Below are positions 17,159 through 23,887 of a stretch of 42,868 nucleotides of DNA, one piece after another. The DNA lies in NCBI GenBank assembly GCA_050116035.1, contig JASFPJ010000001.1:1-42868 (forward strand). Reading direction: 5' to 3'. The notes under the pieces were generated by a model. It searched no databases and had not been told where the DNA came from. It worked only from the letters and a program-made list of their open reading frames with translations. A program made the position numbers and the translations under genes. Origin of the DNA: SOIA01 sp050116035. GTDB lineage: Bacteria > Acidobacteriota > Aminicenantia > Aminicenantales > Aminicenantaceae. Numbering within the stretch: the stretch's first letter is position 1; each line of letters starts with the position of its first letter.

Positions 17159-18376
17159 TCAAGCCTGCTGTGTGTTCTCCTGTTCCACCGTTTCATTCAG
17201 TTTTTCGAGAAAGTCAGGGATAGCCGATGTCACCCGGTTCCAGTTGGGAATGAGAGGCGAGTAAAGAGGGTTCTCCTGGAACTCTTTTCCTGCAATCTGG
17301 ATGGCTTTGGTAAAAGCCTCCACCATCGCCGTTTCCTGGTGGCGGTCAAAATAGAGTCCGTTGATCGCCGCATCATCGTGGTAGCATTTGATGGTATCCT
17401 GAGCGGTACGGAGGTAATTGACAATCAGGGTATTGAGAAGGCTTTCGCTCAAAGCCGCTCCTTCGATGGCGAGATTCCTGAAGATGGCCTTGGCAATGTC
17501 GATGGACATCTTCATCAAGCCTGTCTTAGGATTTTCGGCTGAGAGGGGCTGATGCTTGTGTTCATAGGTTTCGCAGAGTTCGACCTGACAGATTCTTTTG
17601 AGGGCACAGTTGCGGTAGACTTCCGCCAGTGTTTCGACTTCTATCCCCCAGTCTGCAGGGATGCGGTTAATCCGGGCCAGGTCCACGCTCATCGAGAATT
17701 CTCCTGCCAGGGGGTAGCGGAAGCTGTCCAGGTAGACAAGAAGAGGCAGGTGCCCGAACAATTTTTCCAGACTCCTGATGATCGGAGTGACGAACAGACG
17801 GGTGACCCGGCCGTGCATTCGGTCAGTGACCCGGGCATAATAGCCTTTGCAGAAGGCATAATCTATGTTGGGCGATGCCACTGTGTAGCACAGTCTTCCC
17901 AGGAGTTCTCTGGAATAGTTAACGATATCGCAGTCATGGAGCGCAATGACTTTGCTTTCTTCTCGAGAAAGAATATAACCGTAGGCTGTCCAGCAGGAAC
18001 GGCCTTTTCCATCCTCACCCACAAAAAGCCCGTTCTTTTCCAGAAGTTTGTAGAGCTTGCCGATGGCTGGACCAGTGTTCCAGATGACGCGCGTTCTCTG
18101 GGGAAAAGAGGAGAAGAATTTTTTGGCCTTCTTGAACTGTGCCTCATCTGTCCTTCCCATGGTCACAACGATCTCGTTGAGGTAGGTAACCTTCTTGATG
18201 TCCTCGACGATTTTTTTTATGGCCGGGGCTTCCAGCTCAGCATAGGTCGAAGGAAGGACCAAGGCCACAGGACGATGACAGTTGAATTCCGTTAACTCAC
18301 TCTCCATTCGTTCAAGGTTGACTTTCCCGAACCTGTGGAAGGTGGCCACTACTCCGGTTTGATAAAAGTCAGCCAT
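17159..18376 (-). CDS. gpgS: Glucosyl-3-phosphoglycerate synthase (GT81)
   Basis: This 405-residue GT-A enzyme is expected to transfer glucose from an NDP-glucose to 3-phosphoglycerate, the first step to glucosylglycerate, a compatible solute. The metal-binding D148-x-D150 sits in ALHDCDIVNY. YARVTDRMHGRVTRLFVTP (180-198) and YPLAGEFSM (221-229) are hallmarks of GpgS, and DWGIE (242-246) is the conserved acceptor-side motif. A perfect AAAGGAGG sequence lies just before the ATG. The phosphatase gene 29 bases upstream completes the two-step route. A second glycosyltransferase of related type at 10440 may extend the product. A mannosyl-specific activity cannot be excluded by sequence alone. Confidence 0.87.
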   Translation of the reverse strand: MADFYQTGVVATFHRFGKVNLERMESELTEFNCHRPVALVLPSTYAELEAPAIKKIVEDIKKVTYLNEIVVTMGRTDEAQFKKAKKFFSSFPQRTRVIWNTGPAIGKLYKLLEKNGLFVGEDGKGRSCWTAYGYILSREESKVIALHDCDIVNYSRELLGRLCYTVASPNIDYAFCKGYYARVTDRMHGRVTRLFVTPIIRSLEKLFGHLPLLVYLDSFRYPLAGEFSMSVDLARINRIPADWGIEVETLAEVYRNCALKRICQVELCETYEHKHQPLSAENPKTGLMKMSIDIAKAIFRNLAIEGAALSESLLNTLIVNYLRTAQDTIKCYHDDAAINGLYFDRHQETAMVEAFTKAIQIAGKEFQENPLYSPLIPNWNRVTSAIPDFLEKLNETVEQENTQQA

Positions 18377-18405
18377 TTTATCCTCCTTTGATGAGGTCTT
18401 ATATA

Positions 18406-19242
18406 CTACAAAAGTGAATTCAATAATTTCAACACAGACTCATTCCAACCTGCTGGACCGATGCCAGGCGCAAGATACAAGTTGGGAAGCTTGACCTCAG
18501 GATCATAGCTTCCTTCAGGCTTTTGAACCAGAACCGGATGGTCCGCGGCCCGGAGCATGGGCAGGTCACTGAGGCTGTCTCCCAGAGCGAGGGTCTCGAT
18601 GTGTTCTGTTTTTTTTCTGTACATATCCGTGAGCAGCCTGAGCGCTTCTCCCTTATCGTTTTCTCCCATGAGATGGAAGAAGCGTCCGCCGCGGGTGACC
18701 TGAAGGTTAGAGAGGCTTGCCATTTTCTGGATTTTGTTGATTGCGCTTTCTTCCTCCAGAAGAAAAGGCTCGTCGTATTCTCTTTTTTTGGCCAGCTTTG
18801 CATCCTCTGGCGAGAACCCGCAGAGGCGGGCCACTTCCTCAGGCGACAGGTCGCCGAATCCTTTAAGCTCAAGCTGGAGGGAGTTGCGTATCCTGTTCAG
18901 GATATCTCTGAGCTGAGCATAGGGCGTGCCGAGTTCGATGGCGAGATAATTGTTTTTTTCTCTCTCAAAGCAAAATGTGTGTGGGAAGTATCCTTTGGGG
19001 ATGTAGATGGCACCGCCGTTTTCAGCGATGAAGGGGTGGTCATTGTGCAGCTCCAGCCTCCACTTTTCGATCTCAGCCCTTGTTTTACTGGTGCAGATGA
19101 TAAGAGGGATGTTTTTCTCTTTTAGGGCTTTCAAGGCAGGGAGAGCCGGCTCGAAGGAATATGTATCGTGGTCCAGGAGAGTCCCGTCCAGGTCAGTAAA
19201 AATGAGGAACAAGGAGCCCTTCTGAGAGTAGGTTCCAGCCAC
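18406..19242 (-). CDS. Glucosyl-/mannosyl-3-phosphoglycerate phosphatase (HAD-IIB)
   Basis: The 278-residue HAD-superfamily protein removes the phosphate from glucosyl- or mannosyl-3-phosphoglycerate. Motif I is D17-L-D19-G-T, motif II is the TSKTR region at 51-55, and motif IV is GDSLSD at 221-226, with D226 and D222 as metal ligands. AENGGAIYIP (73-82) is typical of the MpgP/YedP group. The start is GTG at 19242, with GGAG five bases upstream. The gpgS gene follows after 29 bases, so substrate specificity for the glucosyl compound is inferred from pairing. In characterised organisms such phosphatases accept both sugars, so I leave the symbol open. Confidence 0.85.
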   Translation of the reverse strand: MAGTYSQKGSLFLIFTDLDGTLLDHDTYSFEPALPALKALKEKNIPLIICTSKTRAEIEKWRLELHNDHPFIAENGGAIYIPKGYFPHTFCFEREKNNYLAIELGTPYAQLRDILNRIRNSLQLELKGFGDLSPEEVARLCGFSPEDAKLAKKREYDEPFLLEEESAINKIQKMASLSNLQVTRGGRFFHLMGENDKGEALRLLTDMYRKKTEHIETLALGDSLSDLPMLRAADHPVLVQKPEGSYDPEVKLPNLYLAPGIGPAGWNESVLKLLNSLL

Positions 19243-19588
19243 AATTTCTCCCCGAATGAATTTTATTTAATGACTTAGAGTTAAAGAATAATGTGTTCTC
19301 TTCACCATATTAATGAAATAATCTTATGTTGTCAAAGCGACCGGTGAATGACACGGAAAAGCATCGATCCCTTCAGTTTTTTTTCGCCACATTCCCGTGT
19401 GTTTCACGCACACTATCTGAAAGAGAACCGCTAAAAAAATTACTTTGCGAACTGATGCCCTGTTGATTAAAATGCATTGGGAATGAGCGAGGATTGATTT
19501 TTAACTGCACTTTTAATACATATAACATGAGCTAGTCTTATGAAGAAAACAACAATCCGGTGAGTTAAGAGAGAAGGAGGGTGATAAA
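19243..19588. other. Divergent intergenic region of 346 bases
   Basis: This separates the solute/glycogen operon from the TrkA_C membrane protein gene. It holds a good minus-strand promoter (listed separately). For the plus strand, TTGATT and TACATA 17 bases apart are a weak candidate around 19490-19530. No gene, tRNA or stable RNA structure is apparent. Confidence 0.5.
19307..19335 (-). promoter_or_regulatory. Putative sigma-70-type promoter for the phosphatase-gpgS operon
   Basis: A consensus TTGACA (19335-19330, minus strand) is followed after exactly 17 bases by TAATAT (19312-19307). The predicted start would leave a leader of roughly 60 bases before the GTG at 19242. This is one of the best promoter matches in the window. 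Confidence 0.55.
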
Positions 19589-20296
19589 ATGAGCAGCCTC
19601 TATTTCCTTTTTCCGACTTTGCTGATTATTTTAGTTTCTTTTCTTTTTGTGAGGGGGGCAGCCATTGCTCTGATGATGACAGGATTGGAGAAGAAAAAAG
19701 CGAGATTCCAGGCGCTATCAGCGTTTTCCGGAACTGGATTCACGACCAAGGAAGCCGAATTGGTGATCAATCATCCTGTGAGGCGGAAGATCATGACCTG
19801 GCTGATGATCATGGGAAACGCGGGAGTCGCAACAGTCATTGTGACAGCTACATCTTCTTTGGCCACCAGCCGAGGATACCAACTGCCCATAAATGTAATG
19901 GTTCTTATTTTAGGTATTTTTTTGATATACAAAATCATGACTGGCAGGAAAATCATAAAAAAATGGGAGAATTTCATAGAAAGAAAGCTCGTTAAATCCC
20001 CCGCGTTTGAAGAAGCTTCTGCAGAAGACCTGCTCCATTTTCTTGAGGGATATGGGGTTGTGAAGAAGATTATAGGAGAAGATTCCCCTCTGATCGGAAG
20101 CTCGATTTCCGAATCCGGTTTGAGCGAGAAGGGAGCTCTGGTTCTGGGAATCGAGAGAGGAAAAAACTGGATTCCCATCCCCAAGGCGCGCGATATAATA
20201 GAGAGAGATGACCGACTTATCGTATACGGTCCTCATGATGTGCTGAAGGAGCTCTCGAAAGTCCCGACATCCGCAGATGATAATAAAAAGGGATAA
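19589..20296 (+). CDS. Membrane protein with RCK/TrkA C-terminal domain
   Basis: The 235-residue product has hydrophobic segments at about residues 5-30, 66-90 and 100-117 and a soluble TrkA_C domain at about 145-225, with SPLIGSSISESGL and DDRLIVYGP typical of that ligand-binding fold. Between the first two membrane segments is ALSAFSGTGFTT (42-53), which resembles the pore-loop/filter segment of Trk and Ktr potassium transporters. The full four-repeat TrkH body is absent, so this may be a reduced channel or a regulatory subunit. GAAGGAGGG precedes the ATG. The corA gene lies 77 bases downstream, pointing to cation homeostasis. Domain assignment is good, transport role inferred. Confidence 0.78.
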   Translation: MSSLYFLFPTLLIILVSFLFVRGAAIALMMTGLEKKKARFQALSAFSGTGFTTKEAELVINHPVRRKIMTWLMIMGNAGVATVIVTATSSLATSRGYQLPINVMVLILGIFLIYKIMTGRKIIKKWENFIERKLVKSPAFEEASAEDLLHFLEGYGVVKKIIGEDSPLIGSSISESGLSEKGALVLGIERGKNWIPIPKARDIIERDDRLIVYGPHDVLKELSKVPTSADDNKKG

Positions 20297-20373
20297 GAAA
20301 TATCTGGAAGTTTTCAGGCTAACAGGAGTCTATTAGAATTGTCTCCATTTTTATTCATTAAAGGAGGAACAAA

Positions 20374-21438
20374 TTGATTAATTTAAGGAAAAGAGCGGCC
20401 AAAAAAACAGGACTTCCTCCGGGAACCCCTGTCTATGTGGGCGAGAGAAAGGATGAAAAGGTCAGGATTTCAGTCCTGGATTATGACGAGGTTCAGTATC
20501 AAGAAAAGGAAGCGAAAGATGTAGAGGAGTGTTTTCCATTTAAAGACACGTCAACCGTAACCTGGATCAACATCGACGGTATCCATCAGGTCGATATCAT
20601 CAAGAAGATCGGAAAACATTTTGGCCTTCACCCACTCATACAAGAAGATATCGTGAACACCGAGCAGCGGCCAAAAATGGAGGATTTTGGCAGTTACATA
20701 TATATCGTGCTCAAAATGATCTATCATGATGAGAATGATGGTGAGTGCAGAATCGAGCAGGTGAGCTTTATCCTGGGTGAGAATTTTGTCATCTCCTTCC
20801 AGGAAAGAGAAGGGGATATTTTCAATCATGTGAGAGAGAGGATAAGGAACGGAAAAGGACGCATCCGGAAGATGAAAGCGGATTACCTGGCTTACTCATT
20901 GCTGGATGCGATCGTCGATAATTACTTTTTCATCCTGGAGAAGACAGGAGAGCAGATCGAGCAGCTGGAGGAAAGAGTCGTATCCCAGCCTAAACCTGAA
21001 ACCATGCAGGAGATCCACAGGCTAAAGAGAACGATGATTTTCTTGCGCCGGTCAGTCTGGCCCTTAAGAGAGGTTATCAGCAACCTCGAGAGAGGAGAAA
21101 CCTCCATCATTCAGGAATCTTGCCGTATTTATCTCCGGGATGTCTATGACCATACGATTCAGGTGATCGATTCTGTCGAGACATTCCGCGACATGCTTTC
21201 TGGAATGCATGATACTTATCTCTCGAGTATCAGCAACCGGATGAATGAGATCATGAAGGTGTTGACCATCATTGCCACGATATTCATCCCGCTGACTTTT
21301 ATCGCGGGAATTTATGGAATGAATTTTAAATTCATGCCTGAGCTCGAATGGAACTGGGGGTATTTTGCCGTTTGGATAGTGATGATTGCCGTGGCGATGC
21401 TGATGGTGGTCTTCTTCAGAAGAAAAAAGTGGTTATAG
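20374..21438 (+). CDS. corA: CorA-family magnesium/cobalt transporter
   Basis: This 354-residue protein matches CorA, a homopentameric channel for Mg2+ and related divalent cations in the cytoplasmic membrane. The long N-terminal cytoplasmic domain contains WINIDGIHQ and HPLIQEDIVNTEQRPK, typical of the family. A long helix leads to two C-terminal membrane segments, and the filter motif Y-G-M-N occupies residues 314-317. The positively charged tail RRKKWL ends the protein. The start is TTG at 20374, preceded by AAGGAGG at proper distance; no closer ATG or GTG fits. It sits between a TrkA_C membrane protein and a DUF1622 membrane protein on the same strand. Confidence 0.93.
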   Translation: MINLRKRAAKKTGLPPGTPVYVGERKDEKVRISVLDYDEVQYQEKEAKDVEECFPFKDTSTVTWINIDGIHQVDIIKKIGKHFGLHPLIQEDIVNTEQRPKMEDFGSYIYIVLKMIYHDENDGECRIEQVSFILGENFVISFQEREGDIFNHVRERIRNGKGRIRKMKADYLAYSLLDAIVDNYFFILEKTGEQIEQLEERVVSQPKPETMQEIHRLKRTMIFLRRSVWPLREVISNLERGETSIIQESCRIYLRDVYDHTIQVIDSVETFRDMLSGMHDTYLSSISNRMNEIMKVLTIIATIFIPLTFIAGIYGMNFKFMPELEWNWGYFAVWIVMIAVAMLMVVFFRRKKWL

Positions 21439-21461
21439 ATAGACACTAAAAAGTAGATGAG

Positions 21462-21504
21462 CTTTGGTTTTATTTGACTTTATAATCTTAAGAGGAAACC
21501 AAAG
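21462..21504. repeat. Inverted repeat flanking a TATAAT hexamer
   Basis: CTTTGGTTT (21462-21470) and AAACCAAAG (21496-21504) are perfect 9-base inverted arms separated by 25 bases. The spacer contains a perfect TATAAT at 21481-21486. The element lies between corA and the DUF1622 gene. It could be an operator around a promoter for that gene, or a weak stem that attenuates corA transcript; no good -35 is visible. Confidence 0.35.
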
Positions 21505-21542
21505 GAATAGAGAATAGAAATTGACCTAGAGGAGGGAATCAA

Positions 21543-21881
21543 ATGGAGGTCATTAAATCAATAGCTGAATATGGCGCCCTTTTTTTGGAGGGCGCAGCCG
21601 TTCTGGTGATAATCATCGGAGCTGTCCAATCCTTTGTGATATATATACGGCGGGGTTTAATAAAGAGATCAGAATTAATCACTCTGATGCAGAGCCGTTT
21701 CAAATTAGGCCTATCCTTGTCTCTAGGACTTGGATTTTTGGTCGGAGCAGATGTCGTTAAAACAGCCATTTCGCCCACATGGACGGATATTGGCCAACTT
21801 GCCGCTATTGTGGTTATACGTATCGTTCTCAACTTCTTCCTGATGCGTGATATGAGACAAATAGAAGAAAAGATGAAGTGA
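21543..21881 (+). CDS. DUF1622 family small membrane protein
   Basis: The 112-residue protein has three predicted membrane segments (about residues 14-34, 55-72 and 82-101). Its sequence pattern (ALFLEGAAVLVIIIGAV, GLGFLVGADVVKTAISPTW) is that of DUF1622, a small conserved membrane family with no assigned role. GAGGAGG is present eight to ten bases before the ATG. It follows corA by about 100 bases, and a short hairpin followed by pyrimidines lies about 40 bases after its stop. No function proposed. Confidence 0.87.
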   Translation: MEVIKSIAEYGALFLEGAAVLVIIIGAVQSFVIYIRRGLIKRSELITLMQSRFKLGLSLSLGLGFLVGADVVKTAISPTWTDIGQLAAIVVIRIVLNFFLMRDMRQIEEKMK

Positions 21882-21917
21882 TAAATCTCGCTTTGCTAGT
21901 TTGTTTTTCGTTATAAT

Positions 21918-21934
21918 TGGGGATAGACCCCAAC
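21918..21934 (+). terminator. Possible terminator hairpin TTGGGG/CCCCAA
   Basis: TTGGGG and CCCCAA form a 6-base stem with an ATAGA loop, followed by CTTTTCTTTC. It lies after the DUF1622 gene and could end that transcript. It resembles a degenerate copy of the perfect palindrome at 9563-9583. The stem is short, so confidence is low. Confidence 0.35.
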
Positions 21935-21988
21935 TTTTCTTTCAGAAATGGTGAATGTTAAGATGCGGCCCCCATCTACGACCCAAAT

Positions 21989-22525
21989 CTATTCACTCAA
22001 TTTCTCACCGCAGTGCGGGCAGGCCTTCCAGTTCTTTTCCGTAGGCTTTCCGCATTCAGGACAGACTGTGTGGAGCTTGGCGGCACAATAGGGACAGAAC
22101 ACGTAAGTCGAAGAGACTGATTTCTGGCATTTTGGGCAGGTCTGTGTCGCCGGTTCTGGTTTTGGGGCAAAAGCCGCATCCGATCGGAGGATCAGATAGA
22201 TTATCAATCCAATTATATTACCGATAAACACCAGCAGAGCCCATAATATTCCATTCATTCCGCGGCGTTCCGCATCCCTGTACACCCAAACGATGACCAT
22301 TATCCATATGATCAGCAGTGCAAGAGAAAAGAGAGAAGTGAGGGAATACCGAAACACAGAAGGGCCGATATGAATGGTCTTGAAGTTCGGAAGGCGGATC
22401 GATTCGAAGGCTCCAGAAAAAACGCCAAATGGCGCAAAAATAAAAGGAGTGATGTTTGCCGCCAGCCAAATAATCAATATAACTAATAGGATGAGTCCTA
22501 TTGTTTTTCCTGTAGATGTTGCCAT
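21989..22525 (-). CDS. Membrane protein with two C-terminal zinc ribbons
   Basis: The 178-residue product has hydrophobic segments near residues 9-30, 62-82 and 93-113, joined by YRDAERRGMNG, a pattern common in small bacterial zinc-ribbon membrane proteins. The C-terminus has two zinc-ribbon units: C130/C133 with C144/C147, and C155/C158 with C169/C172. AAGGAGG lies six bases before the ATG. It is the third gene in line after the ECF sigma and anti-sigma genes, 56 bases away. The function is unknown; zinc ribbons of this kind often mediate protein contacts rather than catalysis. Confidence 0.8.
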   Translation of the reverse strand: MATSTGKTIGLILLVILIIWLAANITPFIFAPFGVFSGAFESIRLPNFKTIHIGPSVFRYSLTSLFSLALLIIWIMVIVWVYRDAERRGMNGILWALLVFIGNIIGLIIYLILRSDAAFAPKPEPATQTCPKCQKSVSSTYVFCPYCAAKLHTVCPECGKPTEKNWKACPHCGEKLSE

Positions 22526-22581
22526 GTTGACCTCCTTAGCCTTGCCCGGAGCAGCCTCCCGGCAAGGAATGATTTTCTATT

Positions 22582-23094
22582 CTAAGATGCATTTGCATTC
22601 ATCGGAAATCCGTTCATGTTTTTTCTTTGTGAACGATACTTGCGAATGAGAATCGGCGCGAAAAAAAGCATAGCTGCATTCTGGATCAGCAGAGTGAGGG
22701 CCGCGGCTGATTCAAAAGTCAAGGATTTATCCAGCCGGATTTCTTTGATCACAGGTGCGACGAGTAGCACGGTCAGGATAACGAGTGGGATAAGAGCGGC
22801 CCATACATATGTCGGTACAGGGTAGGAACGAAATCGTGAGAAGACTCTCTTCGCGGATGCAGGCTGCAATCTCATCTCATCGAGACATCTCTCCCGCGTT
22901 TTTTGGGCGAGATCAAGCGGAAGCACGGGCTTGGGCATCGTTGTGATGCCAAGACGTATTTTTTCCAAATCGTCCCGGAGACTTGCGCAATGCGCGCAGT
23001 GTTCAAGATGCTGCTCCACAGCCCTTGATTCTTCCGGGCTCAGTTCCTCTTCTGAGGAAACAATTATTAAGCGCTCGATGTCTTTACATTGCAT
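22582..23094 (-). CDS. Anti-sigma factor with zinc-binding (ZAS-like) N-terminus
   Basis: This 170-residue protein begins with a cytoplasmic domain carrying H29-x3-C33-x2-C36, the HxxxCxxC signature of zinc-associated anti-sigma factors; C3 may be a fourth ligand. Two hydrophobic segments follow at about residues 95-112 and 130-150, placing it in the cytoplasmic membrane. The gene overlaps the 3' end of the ECF sigma gene by 28 bases, so translation is probably coupled, and the sigma factor is the expected partner. No periplasmic sensor domain of any size follows, so the input signal is not evident. GAGG precedes the ATG by seven bases. Confidence 0.85.
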   Translation of the reverse strand: MQCKDIERLIIVSSEEELSPEESRAVEQHLEHCAHCASLRDDLEKIRLGITTMPKPVLPLDLAQKTRERCLDEMRLQPASAKRVFSRFRSYPVPTYVWAALIPLVILTVLLVAPVIKEIRLDKSLTFESAAALTLLIQNAAMLFFAPILIRKYRSQRKNMNGFPMNANAS

Positions 23095-23723
23095 TTTAAT
23101 GCCTCATTATTGTTTGATTTTGTTTGATATTTAGAAAGCTCCTGACGGAGACGTTTCACCGCCCGGTACATCAGTGACTTCACGGTGCCGACCGGGACAC
23201 CGAGAATATCGCTGATTTCCGCTTGTCTGAAGCCTGCGATTTCTTTGAGCACGAACACGCGGCGCTGCCGGTCCGGCAACAGTGCGAGGGCTTGGTTGAT
23301 ATCCTTTCCCATTTCTATCTGATTCGCTTCATTGGAGGAGTCGGGCCAAGATTTATCTTCCAGAAAAGGGAAGGCCTCACCTGTTTCATGCGCTCTGGAT
23401 TTCTGGAATAAAAACAGCCTTCTTATCCTCTTTTTACGCAGTTCATCCCTGTAGAGATTGATGACTACAGTAAATATCCACGATTTTATGCGCTGCATGT
23501 TCACCTTCTCGGGTAAGTTTTTTATGATGCGGAGCCAGGCATCTTGAAACAGGTCCTCGGCTTCTCCTCGGTTTTTCGTGAGATAACAGGCGAAGCTGAA
23601 GACTTCATTCTGGTATTTTTCGTACAGATCATCGAATATTGGTTGAATGTTCTGTCCTGATTCATGGCCGCGCTCCTCACTACAGGTATCCATTAATTTT
23701 TCAGTTCTTTTCTGATATTTCAT
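23067..23723 (-). CDS. ECF-family RNA polymerase sigma factor
   Basis: The 218-residue product has region 2 (YEKYQNEVFSFACYLTKN and AEDLFQDAWLRIIKNL) and region 4 (LALLPDRQRRVFVLKEIAG followed by a helix-turn-helix, AEISDILGVPVGTVKS), with no region 1 or 3, as in extracytoplasmic-function sigma factors. The start is ATG at 23723 with a weak AGG site; an internal Met ten residues on is an alternative. The gene overlaps the anti-sigma gene by 28 bases. Regulated genes are unknown. The zinc-ribbon membrane protein downstream is a plausible member of the operon, and the CBM9/DUF5916 gene upstream is separately spaced. Confidence 0.92.
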   Translation of the reverse strand: MKYQKRTEKLMDTCSEERGHESGQNIQPIFDDLYEKYQNEVFSFACYLTKNRGEAEDLFQDAWLRIIKNLPEKVNMQRIKSWIFTVVINLYRDELRKKRIRRLFLFQKSRAHETGEAFPFLEDKSWPDSSNEANQIEMGKDINQALALLPDRQRRVFVLKEIAGFRQAEISDILGVPVGTVKSLMYRAVKRLRQELSKYQTKSNNNEALKCNVKTSSA

Positions 23724-23887
23724 TACCTAGAACGTATGAGACGGGAAAAAGTTCTACTCGATAGTAACAATTGCATACAGAGTGCCGGGTGCATGAACAA
23801 AGCCTAAAACAGGATAGATACAAGAGGACTCAGTATTCGGTTCATCAATCCGAAAAATGATTATCTCTCCCCGTATAGTTTACTCCA

